64,000 nucleotides of DNA from Undaria pinnatifida. Lineage: Eukaryota; Sar; Phaeophyceae; Laminariales; Alariaceae. Below, in pieces: positions 10,436 to 20,950 of this stretch (positions are counted from its first letter, which is position 1; each line of letters opens with the position of its first letter). A program made the translations under genes and the position numbers. The notes beneath the pieces are model-generated. The model was not told the DNA's origin and made no database searches. It saw only the letters and a list, made by a program, of their open reading frames with translations. The DNA lies in contig JABAKD010000002.1 of NCBI GenBank assembly GCA_012845835.1, positions 9,834,120 through 9,898,119 on the forward strand, read 5' to 3'.

Positions 10436-10780
10436 GCTTGAGCCCTGCGGGGCTTCGGAGTGAACGAACTGCTGAAAACAGCTACCAACCTGGGCCCAAA
10501 CAGAAGCCACGTTTATGTTGGCTTATAGTTACAAAAAGGGATTCATGTCTAGACTCGGGCTGGTAGCGAATTGCGGCATTGGCCAGACGAAACAGCCCGG
10601 GTTTATGAGGTGTTTAGGGATGGTTCTGAATTGAGGCGCGAGGAGATATAACACACGCGCGCCGCTCGCTCTTCATGGACGGTTGACAACATCGCAGCCA
10701 CTCGTAATTTGTTTTCGCCGGTATACCTTTTTTTTGCGGTGCATGGATCCCATGAGGAAACCCATTCATTAGACTAAATC

Positions 10781-10870
10781 CATGGGGTGGAGTTGCTTGC
10801 TATTGTCGGTGGCATGTATCTGGCGGTGGCACTTGTATTGCTGGTGAGCGGTGGGAAAATATTCTGTTAA
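10781..10870 (+). pseudogene. Degenerate duplicate of the transmembrane exon
   Basis: The frame from 10781 to TAA (10868-10870) reads HGVELLAIVGGMYLAVAL and then VLLVSGGKIFC. It lines up with ALFGGIYLVALLVWASGGKTF of exon b ~430 bp upstream: GG, YL, VAL and SGGK-F are conserved, and the DNA shares TCGGTGGCAT and GAGCGGTGGGAAAA. A stop precedes it and no good acceptor is visible, so it is probably a relic, although the hydrophobic character is kept. Confidence 0.4.
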
Positions 10871-11188
10871 TTTGACGTTACGTCAGCGATTCATTTGTGC
10901 TAAGGCTTCTAACACATCAACAGTACCCACGTTTTTGGCAACAATCTCCAATCTACTTGGAATGGATGTGTTTTTTTTTCCTGTGCAGCAGTGAAAGGGT
11001 TGCGTATTAATGTGCGTCCTACTGGCGACGCCAACTAAAAAAATCTGTAACAACTCCGCATTTGAAGGACCCTACACGCCAGAGGGGGGTTGCGAGTAGT
11101 GAGTAGCAAGGTCAGCTAGGCGAGGGGGTGAGCTTGCAACGACTGTTATTGGACGCAGGGAAGCCATTATTTTGTCGCTATGCACGGG

Positions 11189-11341
11189 CGAAGTTGGTCT
11201 TACGCAACGCGCATTTTCGGCTCAATAAAACTTGAGTTCCTGAGGCCTAAGCGGAATTCCCCTTGAAGAGTCAGTCGTACGAAAAACGCATTTTGGGCAG
11301 AAAAAAAAAAAACGGTTCCTGGAGCCTAAAGGCAAATGCCC
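11189..11341. repeat. ~77-bp tandem duplication
   Basis: Two adjacent diverged copies share ACGCATTTT, a GGTTCCTG-GCCTAA core and a GGCAAATGCCC or GGAATTCCCC end. Non-coding. Confidence 0.5.
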
Positions 11342-11399
11342 ACAAAAGCTGATATTTCGCTTGCCACGCATTGGGGTGTGGGGTACGTGGGGTAGGATG

Positions 11400-11710
11400 C
11401 CTTGCAAGGTAGGGGGGGGGGTGCTTTGAACGGCAGGAGGATGCTTTGCACGCGAAGGGTGGGTTATTTCGGGTACTCTGAAGGGTACTGGGGTGCTTTG
11501 AACGGTGCTGGCAAAAAGCATTACGCATGCTTTTTCTTTTGGCTTTGGTGGAGTTTGGCGCTCTGGAGAATAGAAGGGCGCTGCCAGCGAGCGGTGCTAT
11601 GAGCGGTGCAAGGGTCGTTTTATCGATGCTCTACACGATAGGCGGGGTATGCGGGCTGTTCTGAATGGGAGGACGGTGCTTTGAACGCTCGGGTGGCGCT
11701 TTAGACCGGC
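11400..11710. repeat. Dispersed GGTGCTTTGAACG words
   Basis: The word GGTGCTTTGAACG or a close variant occurs at about 11420, 11489 and 11671, with GATGCTTTGCACG at 11438. This is an irregular minisatellite; no gene is supported. Confidence 0.4.
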
Positions 11711-11814
11711 TTCATGGCAGGTGCCGGCAGTTCGTTACAAAGTGCCCGTAGTGTCGAAAAAGTACGCTATTCCTGATCAAAGCCAGGTACCAGCACAGTA
11801 TCTGTCGTGTTGTT

Positions 11815-13800
11815 CGTGGTTTTGTCTCGGGGACGGGGGGAGGTGGATGGCTGATGAAAAACTAGCAGGCAGTGGAATGCTTGGACGTGAAGGCGCTTTG
11901 TTTTGATGGATGAATCCCAGTGCCAGCGGCGTATTGCAAGCGCTCGTGATGGCGAAAGTATTATACAATAATACCACCTGGTAGATGTTATATATATGTA
12001 TATCGCTTTTGCGCCTGGGAGGAGGTGGCTGGTTGATGTTAGCCCATGAGGGCGTGGCAGGGGGATTCTTGGTGGCTAAGGCACTCCGATAGGTTTGTCT
12101 CAATGCCGGGGGCATATTGAGTGTGCTCGCGATGGCGAATATGCAATAATGCTAGATGCTTGGTTTTTATGGCTAATATACAATAGTGCTAGATGATGGT
12201 TTCGTGCTTGTCTCTGGGACCCAGGAGATGGTTAGTTGGTGTTAACTCGAGAGGTCAGCCCAGGGAAACATGCTTGGTCGCTAGGGCATTCTGATGGATT
12301 ACGCCAAACGCCGGGGGCTTATTGCGAGTGCTCGTGATGGCGATCATACAATAGTGCTAAATGTTAGTTTTCGTGCCTTTCCCTGAGGGAGCGAGAGGGT
12401 GGCTGGTTGGTGGGAGGCTCATAAGAGTGAGGACAGGGAACGCTTGGTCGTTTCCAGGCACCCCGATCGATTATCCCCAGTGCTTGCGGCGTACTGAAAG
12501 TGCTCGTGATGGTGATGTTTTACAAAAACGTTAGACGTTGTCCATCGTGCTTTGCCTCGGGGCGGGAGGAGGTGACCGGATGGATATTACCTCGGGCGGG
12601 CATGAAGCCCAGGGGAATATGCGTGGCCGCTTGGGAACTCTGATTGATTGCTCCAAGCGTCGGCAGCTTACTGCAAGGTTTCCATAACGGAGAAAATGCA
12701 TGCGAGGATACTACGGCAAATGTTACCTATCGCGTCCCTGCGTAAGGAAGGGGGTCGCTAGTCGACACAAACTCGTAAGGCTATGGCAGGGGGCAGACAG
12801 GTGCGTGGCCTCTGAGGGACTCTGGTGCATTGTTCCAAGCGCCGGCGGCCTATTGCAAGCGTTCGTGCGGGCGAAGCTATAGACTATACACGCTTCGTGC
12901 CCGTAGTTTCTGAGCAGCTGTTAACATTCGCCCTTTTGCGCGAGTGGGGCGGTGGATAGATGGTGAAACTATCCAGAGAGTGAGGTGGGGGGATGCTTCG
13001 TCGCTAAGGCGTCATGATGGGCTACTTCAAGTGCCGATACCTTAGTGCAAGTGTTCGTGATGGTGGTGAATTTGTGCTACGATAGAATAGTATTCGTTGG
13101 CTATCGCGTTTTTGCCTCAGGGGGGCAGGAGGGCCCGGTTGGTGTAAGCAAGTCGGGTCAGGCAGGGGAATTCTGGGTCGCTAAGGGACTCTGATGCATT
13201 ACTCCAAGAGCCGGCGGTCTATTGCACGTGTTCGTCGTGGTGGTGGTGGTGGTGGTTGTGAACTTTTGCTAGAGTACAATTTGTTGTCTATCGCGTTTTT
13301 GCCCCAGGGAGGCAGGAGAGGCTGGTTGGTGTAGACTAGTCGGGTTAGGCAGGGGAATGCTTGGTCGCCAAGGGAATCTGATGGATTATTCCAAGTGCCC
13401 GCGGCCTATTGCAAGCGCTCGTGGTGGTAGTGGTGGTGAACTTTTGCTAGAGTACAATTTGTTGTCAAGGGCGTTTTGGCATCAGGGGGGGCAAGAGGGT
13501 ACGCTAGCCGGGCGAGACAGGGGAATGCTTGATCGCCATGGGACTCTGGTGCATTACTCCAAGTGCCGCGCGCCTATTGCCAATGCTCGTGGTGGTGGTG
13601 GTGGTGGTGGTGGTGGTGATGGTGGCGAACTTTTGCTGGAATACAATTTGTTGTCTGTCGCGTTTTGGCCTCAGAGAGGCAGGAGGGGCTGGTTGGTGTA
13701 AACTAGCCGGGTGAGGCAGGGGGATTCATGGTCGCTAATGGAATCTGATGGATTATTCCAAGAGCCGACGGCCTATTGCAAGCGTTCGTACGGGTGAAGT
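11815..13800. repeat. ~180-bp satellite array, about 11 copies
   Basis: The landmark GCTCGTGATGGCGAA or variants recur at about 11940, 12122, 12331, 12502, 12680, 12862, 13050, 13220, 13410, 13585 and 13785. Each unit also holds GCAGGGGAATGCTTGGTCGC and CTCTGATGGATTACTCCAAG, then CGGCGGCCTATTGCAAG. A GGT trinucleotide run inside the unit has expanded in the later copies (13228-13256, 13588-13620). A further copy follows at 14624-14790 after an inserted transposon. Confidence 0.85.
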
Positions 13801-13820
13801 TACACATCAAAGCTATCGTA

Positions 13821-14621
13821 CAGGCCGACCCAAGCTATTAATAAACGTCCAGCATTACTTCAGTGTCCAAAGTTCACGCCGTTTGTGGTTTCCGGGAAGC
13901 AAACCCTGCAATCTTTCACACGTGTTTCATGCGCTCCTGCCAAAACCGCTACCGAACGGGGTGCTTTTGTGTGTTTGTGTTTCCCGGCAGGTACTGCGTA
14001 GTCCTCTTTTTTTGGAGATATTTTTGGGTCTCTTCTTAGCTAATCCGAAATTTCCGGCGAATAACAAAAAAAAAAACGCCACGTTTGTGAACGGTTCGGT
14101 GCGGGCGCATAAAATACGTGGGCAAACGTTTCAGGTTATCCTAACGCCCCAAAACGGCGTGAACGTCGGACTTTCGTGCGGAAAAGATGTAGAAGGTATT
14201 CCGTCGTATTCGCTTAGTTTCGGTATAGGATCGACTGCGGGTGCTAAAATCTTACGTTATACTACTCTGCTAATTTTTGCGAAAATTGGCGCGAAACGTT
14301 ATGTTCAACAGACACGCCTCGGATATGCTATACTACGTCGGCTCTTTGAACAACATGTTGAAAGAAACGTAAAATATTGTTTTCTTCCATTGAAATCGCC
14401 TGACGGTAACTGGCGTTTTTCAAGGCCTTTTGGTTGGTGGAGCAGACACACTTTTTTGTCGCTAGCCCCAGCCCTAAAACCTTACCTAAAAATCTGGCCA
14501 TGTCGCCTTCTTTCGCCGTCGGGGGTCAGTACACGACACCACAATATGCGGCATTCGATTTGATGTTTCAAGCGGCACGTGCAAGGAAGAAAACTTTGGG
14601 CGTTTACCTTAAACCAGCCCG
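13821..14621. mobile_element. TA-flanked DNA transposon family D, copy 1, inserted in the satellite
   Basis: Left end CAGGCCGACCCAAGC, right end is the inverse of CGGGCTGGTTTAAGG, with TA on both sides (13819-13820 and 14622-14623). Removing the 801-bp element restores the ~180-bp spacing of the satellite. Two relatives share both ends: 24388-26121 and 59475-60239. The inside differs from the host array (AT-richer, many CG). It carries a long open frame running in from the satellite (13748-14563) that I do not recognise, plus a fragment in another frame (RNVMFNRHASDMLYYVGSL, ~14290-14345). A 2-bp TA duplication and short TIRs suggest a Tc1/mariner-like element, non-autonomous or decayed. Confidence 0.65.
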
Positions 14622-14623
14622 TA

Positions 14624-14790
14624 GCTGTTGCCTATCGCGCTTTCGCGGGAGGGAGGTGGATAGTTGGTGGAAAAAATGTGGTAGGAGTCAGGCAGGGGAA
14701 TGATTTGTCGCTAAGACGCTCTGATGGGATATTTTCAAGCAAGCGCCGGAGGCTTACTACATGCGCCCGCAATGGCGCGAGTATACCCTA
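14624..14790. repeat. Last copy of the ~180-bp satellite
   Basis: Contains CCTATCGCGCTTTCGCGGGA, GTCAGGCAGGGGAATGA, GTCGCTAAGACGCTCTGATG and a GCAATGGCGCGAG landmark. It continues the 11.8-13.8 kb array across the inserted transposon. Confidence 0.75.
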
Positions 14791-16020
14791 GCACCTGTTT
14801 CCTGGCCTTCTTTATAGTAGTTGGCGTAAACGTAGGGGACACCTTTGGGGGGGGGGGGGGGGTTGTCGAGGTGCCCGGTATCCGCAAAATGCCTTCTTGG
14901 AGTTCGGCGCTGGAGAAGGTACTTTTTGTTTCATTTTTGCGAAATAGTCGATGCTTAACGTTGCAAGCTGCTTGATCGGGCGGCCGTGCATTTTCTACTC
15001 GTACGTTCCTGGTGATTTTGTGTTCTCAAAGTCGCGGTTGAATGCGGCGACCGGCTTCATGACATTTTTGCGCTGGTATGGTGGACAGCGTCGTACAGAC
15101 ATGCATGCTTCATCCACCTGCGTTGCGATACGTTTGGGCTAGCCTTGCGTGGTGAACGCATGTACCATGCTTTCCACCTCAACGACGACACGCATGCTTC
15201 CGCCTGTGCTCTAGAACACCGCAGCACAGTAGTTCAGACTGAGATAAATGAACACGTGGACAAAAAATAGTATTCATCATATACATCCAAGTATTCTGCA
15301 TGCAGTAGATGTCGTACAAGGGACCCTGAGGGCTCTGTTGTTCCGTGTGCAACTTTTTTTATCCTCGTTGGTGCGGCCCCGCAGTATTCAGGGTATAAGT
15401 TCAATCTACCCAGTAAAAGCTTCCCGATGTTTGTCATTTTCACAGAATACGCTTGAACCAAACGCCATATGAATGGTGGGGGGGGGGGGAGGGGGGTAAG
15501 ATTCTCCCTTCCCCGACGTGCATACGCCTCCCGTACGCCTTAAATGGAGAATAGACAAAGAGGGCGAAGGGGCTGTGGTGTCCCCTGTTCCCCGCGTTTG
15601 CACGCCTCCCCCAACCTACAACACGCGGCCGACTGCCGCCCGGTCGTACTACGCGAGTGGAACCCTCCCCCACCTCTCCCAATTGCTGTCTCTGGGCGTA
15701 GCTACACCAAAAAGAAAAAATATTACTCCGAAGCTGTCATCCATATGCAAGAAAATAACTCACAAGGTGCCGAAGGCCGCCTCACAAGGGGTTAGCCCGC
15801 CTCACAAGGGGTTCTTAGTAGGACGCAGCTCACCCTTCATGCGAAACGCCGAAACCTCGCCGAATACCTCACAGTGCTTCGCGCTCGGTGCACGCGATGT
15901 CTGCCTGGTCGGTGAAAACTCGACGTTCTCCGTCCCGGCATTGAACAGATGCGAGGGTTTATGGCCGTACGAATACGGCTACGCATGAAATGATCCCCCG
16001 CCCCCCCCACCCCTCTGTTT
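14790..16020. other. Gene-poor stretch
   Basis: Holds a 15-nt G run (14847-14861), another G tract near 15478-15491, and a 19-bp direct duplication (CCGCCTCACAAGGGGTT, twice at 15777-15811). An open frame on + (15518-15988) has ordinary composition but no splice or homology support. I would not call a gene. Confidence 0.3.
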
Positions 16021-16024
16021 TTTA

Positions 16025-16640
16025 TCCATGCGCATCTAGACAACCTGTTCATCTCGGGACTCTGATCATTTCTACAACGCCATACGATTTCGTTTCTAAC
16101 ATCCCGCTCAATACGGGGGGGGAGGCGCATTTCATTTTCATTTACCACTCACTCCATATCGCGGGCTATTTGGTGGTGTCGGTTCGATCCGTCCGCTCGT
16201 ACCGATAACCTCCCACGATTGCCAAACGTTTATGAACTGTTTTGTGTCCGTTTCTGGCGGCCCGTGCGCATCAGGAAACCCACCACTCGCCGACCACTCC
16301 CTGCGCTTGCTTCCGAGTGATTCCGTTTCTAGCAGCCGACTCATATCAGGAAACCACCACGGAGGCCCAACGATTACTCAAGGTAAACCGTTCCATTTTT
16401 AACGACCTGTGCCACCAAGAAAACCAGAACCATTCGACCACTAGCTACGCTTGCTCCCGGGTGATTTCGTTTGTAACGCCCGGCTCCTGGCGGGAACAAC
16501 GATCAACCATTACGTTTTGAGTGATCTCGGGTGGGTTTCCGTCTCTCACCGCCCCCCCACCCCCCACGATATGCCGAACGATAACCGACGTACTGAATTC
16601 CGTCTCTAGCGAACGGCCAGCGCGTATCGGGGAGAACCAC
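16025..16640. repeat. Degenerate ~70-150-bp repeats with CGCTTGCTCCCGGGTGATT
   Basis: Recurring words: GATTTCGTTTCTAACA or variants (16086, 16319, 16462), CATCAGGAAACC (16269, 16343) and CGCTTGCTTCCGAGTGATT (16303, 16448). Copies have diverged strongly and period is irregular. No coding signal. Confidence 0.5.
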
Positions 16641-16954
16641 TGCTAGTCGGCCGCTACTTTCTTTTTTGTACCCTCTCTCTGCCCTCCCCTCCCCTCGTTT
16701 TCTTCGTGTACAATCTACCAGAAGCTGCTCATTTTCGCTGCAGCAGAAGTTCCTGTCTGTTTTCCCCCGCCCCCCAAAAAACAGGTTGCCGCAAACACAA
16801 CCGGAACCCAAGGTATTGCGGTTACCGCACCAGTCGGGGTGAAGGCGGGGTCCCACTGCGGCCACCGTCGTCTGGCAACCCACCGAACTACAGTAGCACC
16901 TCCACTCCTCCGCTTTTTGTATTTTTTTCCCCCGTTACTATTGCGTTCTAAGGT

Positions 16955-17150
16955 AACTCGTTGGAGGTGTCACCGTCGCCGTCGACCTTCTGGACAAACC
17001 GTGGTCACCGGTGCCATCCTTTTCTTCCCCCCCGGCTCGTTGGCTTCTCGCATCGGGCTCCAGTACTCTCGCTTCTCGTCAATGTCCATCGATTTTTTTT
17101 TTCGAATCCGTGCGCACGCTTTGTCGGCATTTTCAATGAAAAAAAAAAGA
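16955..17150 (-). mobile_element. SINE-like family A, headless fragment
   Basis: Shares CCTTCTGGACAAACCGTGGT, CACCGGTGCCATCC and a TTCTTCCCCCCCGG tract with 60537-60730, and a weaker match with 19690-19880. Where the other copies continue into a tRNA-like head, this one ends in A-rich sequence, so it is truncated. Confidence 0.5.
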
Positions 17151-17225
17151 AGTTAGATATGCAAAAAAAAACGGCTAAAATACGCCAAACATCCCCCAAA
17201 AAATGAGCCATGGTTGACGTTTTTG

Positions 17226-17597
17226 GCGCGTGCTACGCCAGAGGTATACCTTTTTTGGCTGAAATGTTTTCTAATGGACGGGGCTCCTTAACCCCTTTAG
17301 GGCCCCGAAATCCCTCCCTTCAATAATTTCGAGTAAATTTGTCCCCAAAAAGGGCTTCCCGTAGCGAAGGCGTTAACCCTAACCCGTTGTAAAAAATGAA
17401 TAAATAATAGGCCATGTTTTTATTAACTTGATTCTCGTTGCACACCTAAACCATGGGATTTTTCATCCGCGATAAAGCAGGTTTAGTTTTCATCCGGGAT
17501 CAAGTAATTTTTTGGGTTAAGAAGGACATGTCTTAACCTCCGAAAGTGAGGGGTTGTATTAGAAAAAAAGGGGTGCACCTTTATCGTAGCACGCGAC
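17226..17597. mobile_element. MITE family H, copy 1
   Basis: Left end GCGCGTGCTACGCCAGAGG then TATACC; right end is the inverse of GTCGCGTGCTACGATAAAGG. The same termini bound 52943-53242 and 55955-56234, and a fourth copy is split by the PIF-like element at 61.1-62.1 kb. The internal GGGGCTCC-TTAACCCC and GGGATTTTTCATCCG words are shared. No ORF. Confidence 0.65.
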
Positions 17598-17700
17598 ATG
17601 GTTGATCCACTGTTATTCGTAGGGGAAAAAAAACCGTCATTTTTGTATAGCACGCGACATGGTTGATCCACTGTTAAAAAAAAACCGTCATTTTTTTATT
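17586..17700. repeat. ~59-bp tandem duplication of the MITE H right flank
   Basis: TAGCACGCGACATGGTTGAT, then CCACTGTT, occurs twice (17587 and 17649), each followed by an A run and CCGTCATTTTT. The terminal word of MITE H is therefore duplicated together with its flank. Confidence 0.6.
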
Positions 17701-18360
17701 TTCTTGACCGACGTTGCCGACAATTGCGCCACCCTCGAAGCCGCTGTAAGGATGTTGCGATAGGCACCTCATATGTACACGATTTTGCTTAAGGCGCAGA
17801 CGAAGAACAGTAGAGCACGGGCGCTCATGCAAGCCCTAGCCTATACAAACTCCAGAGAAACCTCCATCACGGAGGATTAAACCGTTCCTGAAAATGTTTT
17901 GCACGGTTTTTTTCCTTTTTTTCCCTGCCCGCAACGATACGCCAAAAAACAAAACATACAGGTCTGGAATGTAATACTTCGAAGTAGGCATTAATTAAAA
18001 TTCACGCTTTCCCGGAGATTACTCCTGACCTAAGCACACCTAAGCCCTGCAACATACGGCCTCCAGAACCTCTGCCACGAAGAACTAAGCCACGAAGAAC
18101 TAAACTTTTTCGAATTTGTCCACGGCCAAGGCTACTATTAATACGTACGGTAGATGGGGCACCCACATGTTGACTGCCGGGTTTGAGCCACGCTTACGAG
18201 TGACCCTGTACCTCACGGACAAATACTGTTTAGGCGAGCTGTTTGAGCGCAGCGTCGCTTACCATCCAATTGCGGATCCACGTCGCAAAATTATGACCGC
18301 ACGAAGCCACAAGACCGCAAAAAGGAGCAGAGGGGTCACTCGCGTGTGAGTGAGCCATTC
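17700..18360. other. No gene seen; weak repeat relationship to 20.4 kb
   Basis: The segment 18180-18350, with GACCCTGTACCTCAC and GAGGGGTCACTCGC, resembles 20385-20530 (GGCCCTGTACCTCACTG, GGGGGTCACTCGCACGAGTG). Both are probably copies of one unclassified element. No exon supported. Confidence 0.35.
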
Positions 18361-18363
18361 GTC

Positions 18364-18895
18364 CACACAGAGAAAGATCTGCATCGTACGGTCGAAGTAC
18401 ACCTGAGAGTCGTTCCACACTACTAGTGGTGCAGCAGATTCTAAGAATTTTCTGAGCTCCTGGCACGAGGAGCTCAATATCACACCCGAAACATGGCTTC
18501 GAAGGCGTTCTTTCGTGAAAGCCGACCAGCATTTCTATGCGCACACAGAGAAAGAGCTGCATCGTACGGTCGAGGTGCACTTGAGAGTCGTTCCACAATA
18601 CTAGTGGTGCAGCAGATTCCAAGAATTTTCTGAGCTCCTGGCACGAGGAGCTCAATATCACACCCGAAACATGGCTTCGAAGGCGTTCTTTCGTGAAAGC
18701 CGACCAGCATTTCTATGCGCGCACAGAGAAAGAGCTGCATCGTACGGTCGAGGTGCACTTGAGGGTCGTTCCACAATACTAGTGGTGCAGCAAATTCCAA
18801 GAATTTTCTGAGCTCCTGGCACGAGGAGTTCAATATCGCACCCGAAACATGGCTTCGAAGGCGTTCTTTCGTGCAAGTCGACCAGTGTTTCTATG
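18364..18895. repeat. 178-bp tandem repeat, three copies
   Basis: CACACAGAGAAAGAGCTGC begins copies at 18364, 18542 and ~18720. Each contains CACTTGAGAGTCGTTCCACA, GAATTTTCTGAGCTCCTGGC and CCGAAACATGGCTTCGAAGG. Copies 2 and 3 are nearly identical, so the expansion is recent. A single diverged relative of the right half lies at 24935-25015. Confidence 0.85.
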
Positions 18896-19379
18896 CGACG
18901 GTCCTGAAAACAACCATCGTACTGGTGAAATTGCCTCACTAACCGCTAGTTCCACAAAAATGAGGAGCTCAACCGGTCAGATCGGTCAGAAACATTGGTT
19001 ACATCCCAAAACGAGCAACTTCCACGGTGGGATGACTCCAAAAATGGTGCATCGCAAATACACCGTAGAAGCCGAGTCGTGCTGGGTACTTGCTGGGCTG
19101 AGGAACCGCCCGTCAGACCGCTGTCGGCCAAAACGTGGCACCCCCATCGTACCACGCGTCTGAATACCGTGGTTCTCCCGATAGTTTCTACAAGTCTCAC
19201 ACCCCGTCCTCGCCCTTTCTCTTCTACCGCGGCATGACTCTGCAGTTGTCCATCCATTCTTCTACACCTTAAGTAGGGCGAGTGAGAGAGTGCGAGTGTT
19301 CCTAGGCTTCCCATACCCCCTAATCATCGCGCGTCCTCCTCGGTTTTAGGTTGTTATTCCGTGACCTTCAACTGCCCCC

Positions 19380-19594
19380 GCTATTGGCTGTGTGCGCTTG
19401 GGGGGCGGGGCACAGTCGCTACACCGAAACAGCACTATCAATAGCATCAGCCACCTTGTAATTGTCGGCAAAAGCTGCAAAAAAAACTCCACTTCTGCCC
19501 GTAGCGCCACGGCCATATCAACCTTCCGCAGCCGCTTTCTTCGTTTCTTTTCGTGCTCGTGTCGGAGCACCGTGGCGTCATGGCCGATAATCTG
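19380..19594 (-). CDS. Possible exon, basic then hydrophobic
   Basis: After AGTTAGTCAG the minus strand reads IIGHDATVLRHEHEKKRRK, RLRKVDMAVALRAEVEFF, then LQLLPTITRWLMLLIVLFRC. It has a Lys/Arg cluster followed by one hydrophobic segment. A preceding short frame at 19632-19690 (DQSTVELETLFSARLD) would join across a 43-47-nt candidate intron. Against this, the plus strand of that same short piece starts with ATG and reads MAPIQPGTEEGFKLDGTLIE, and it touches the SINE A body. One of the two is a chance frame. No family recognised. Confidence 0.28.
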
Positions 19595-19689
19595 ACTAAC
19601 TTTTGATCTAAAAATTGGCTATTCGTGAATCATGGCACCTATCCAGCCTGGCACTGAAGAGGGTTTCAAGCTCGACGGTACTCTGATCG

Positions 19690-19985
19690 AACCCTCGTCA
19701 CAGGTGCCTACCCCCTGCCCTCCCGAGCCTCCCCTTCACTTTCGTCGCACATAGGGTTAGACCTTCCCGCAACTCGTCGTGTTTATGGGGACAACAAATC
19801 GTACTCGCACTCTCTTTTGCGCTTTCCGCGACGGAAGAAGTTGGCCAATACACTACTTGCGTTTTTCTTCCGTTTTTACTGGGATTCGAACCCCGAACAT
19901 CCTCCAATAGGTGGTCGACATCAGGTAGTGCCAATCCACCATGACACCGCCCACGCCGTCCGTGCGACCTCATGTTGACCACCGT
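19690..19985 (-). mobile_element. SINE-like family A with tRNA-like head
   Basis: On the minus strand the head has an A-box-like TGGTGGATTGG (19931-19941) and a perfect B box GGTTCGAATCC (19882-19892), ~49 bp apart as in pol III type 2 promoters. The body then matches 60530-60740 (CGCTTTCCGC, GCGCATAGGGTT, GGTCACAGGTG words). Relatives: 16955-17150 and 60530-60815, and more distantly 42890-43215. tRNA-derived and non-coding. Confidence 0.65.
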
Positions 19986-20017
19986 CATATACTTTAGATA
20001 GACATAGGAACTTTAAG

Positions 20018-20241
20018 CAGGGCTTTTTACAGGTCAAATCGTTTCTCGCGGGTCGGGTGGGGTCGGGTCGGGCCAGGGTAGCCCGACCCGACCCGTGGAA
20101 TTAGACAACGTACGCGGTGCGATTCAAGCCGATCCGTGAGATCTTCGAACACCTCTCCGGACCGGCCCCAACTCAACCTGCGAGGTTTTTGAACGCCTCC
20201 TGACCCGATCCGCGGGTTGGGTCGTGACCTGCGAAAAGCAC
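20018..20241. mobile_element. MITE family G1, copy 4
   Basis: Left CAGGGCTTTTTACAGGTC; right is the inverse of GGTGCTTTTCGCAGGTCACG. Contains GGGTCGGGTGGGGTCGGGTC and the inverted CCCGACCCGACCCG, plus TTTTTGAACGCCTCCTGACC as in copies 1 and 3. Confidence 0.65.
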
Positions 20242-20544
20242 CGACTTTTAATCTTGCACCTCGGTCTCCTTCTCCGTGTTGAACGGCTGCGGCGGCCCTA
20301 TCCAGCGGGGACACCTGTTCACGACCACTTCTACGGTATCGTGGGTACCCTCTTTTGCACCGTCAGGCTTGGGCCCCTTGTCCGAGCGGCCCTGTACCTC
20401 ACTGCAAAAACAAAAACTCCAAGCGATTTGTTTGGCGAAGCGTAGGTAACCATTCCATGGCGGCGTCAAATCGAAAAAGACAGCGCCAGAGCTTAAGACC
20501 GCGAAGTAGCAGGGGGGTCACTCGCACGAGTGAGCTCGTGCCAC

Positions 20545-20950
20545 TACGAAAAGAGAGCCCCGCCCCACCTCACCCTTGGCCCCAACACGACCCACACGTA
20601 GCCCCGCTTGGTGCTTCGGATCACAGTCCGTCTGCTGCGCTAAGCCAGCCGTGGCCAGATGTCCCTCAAGCCGGACAGAGACACCGGGAAAGATTTGTTC
20701 GACAGGCCCGGGCAGCCCCACGCAGGCCATTGCTGTGATTTTCTCTTCTCGTTCTGCGCCCATTGTCGAGCGAATAGCAGCAGTAGTTACACCGTTCAGG
20801 GGGCCGGTGAAACGGAACCTGCATGGCGGGTGCACAGCCGAGGGAAGTTGATATTTTTTTGTCTTATGTTTTTTCGTTTGTCTGATCGTTCTTCCCGCAA
20901 GCGCCTTCACGCCTTTAGCACCGAACCCACATTTTGGTGAAGGAGACCTG
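20545..20950. other. No gene supported
   Basis: All frames have short Arg/Pro/Ser-rich openings on both strands without splice-consistent ends. It may be the 3' part of the minus-strand gene upstream at 21-24 kb. Confidence 0.25.

Noticed and set aside
11815-13800. CRISPR array
   Set aside because: Units of ~180 bp repeat throughout with no unique spacers between short repeats; eukaryotic context.
13748-14563. 271-codon ORF as a host gene
   Set aside because: It starts in the satellite and runs into an inserted transposon; no splice or domain support. Kept only as a question about element coding content.
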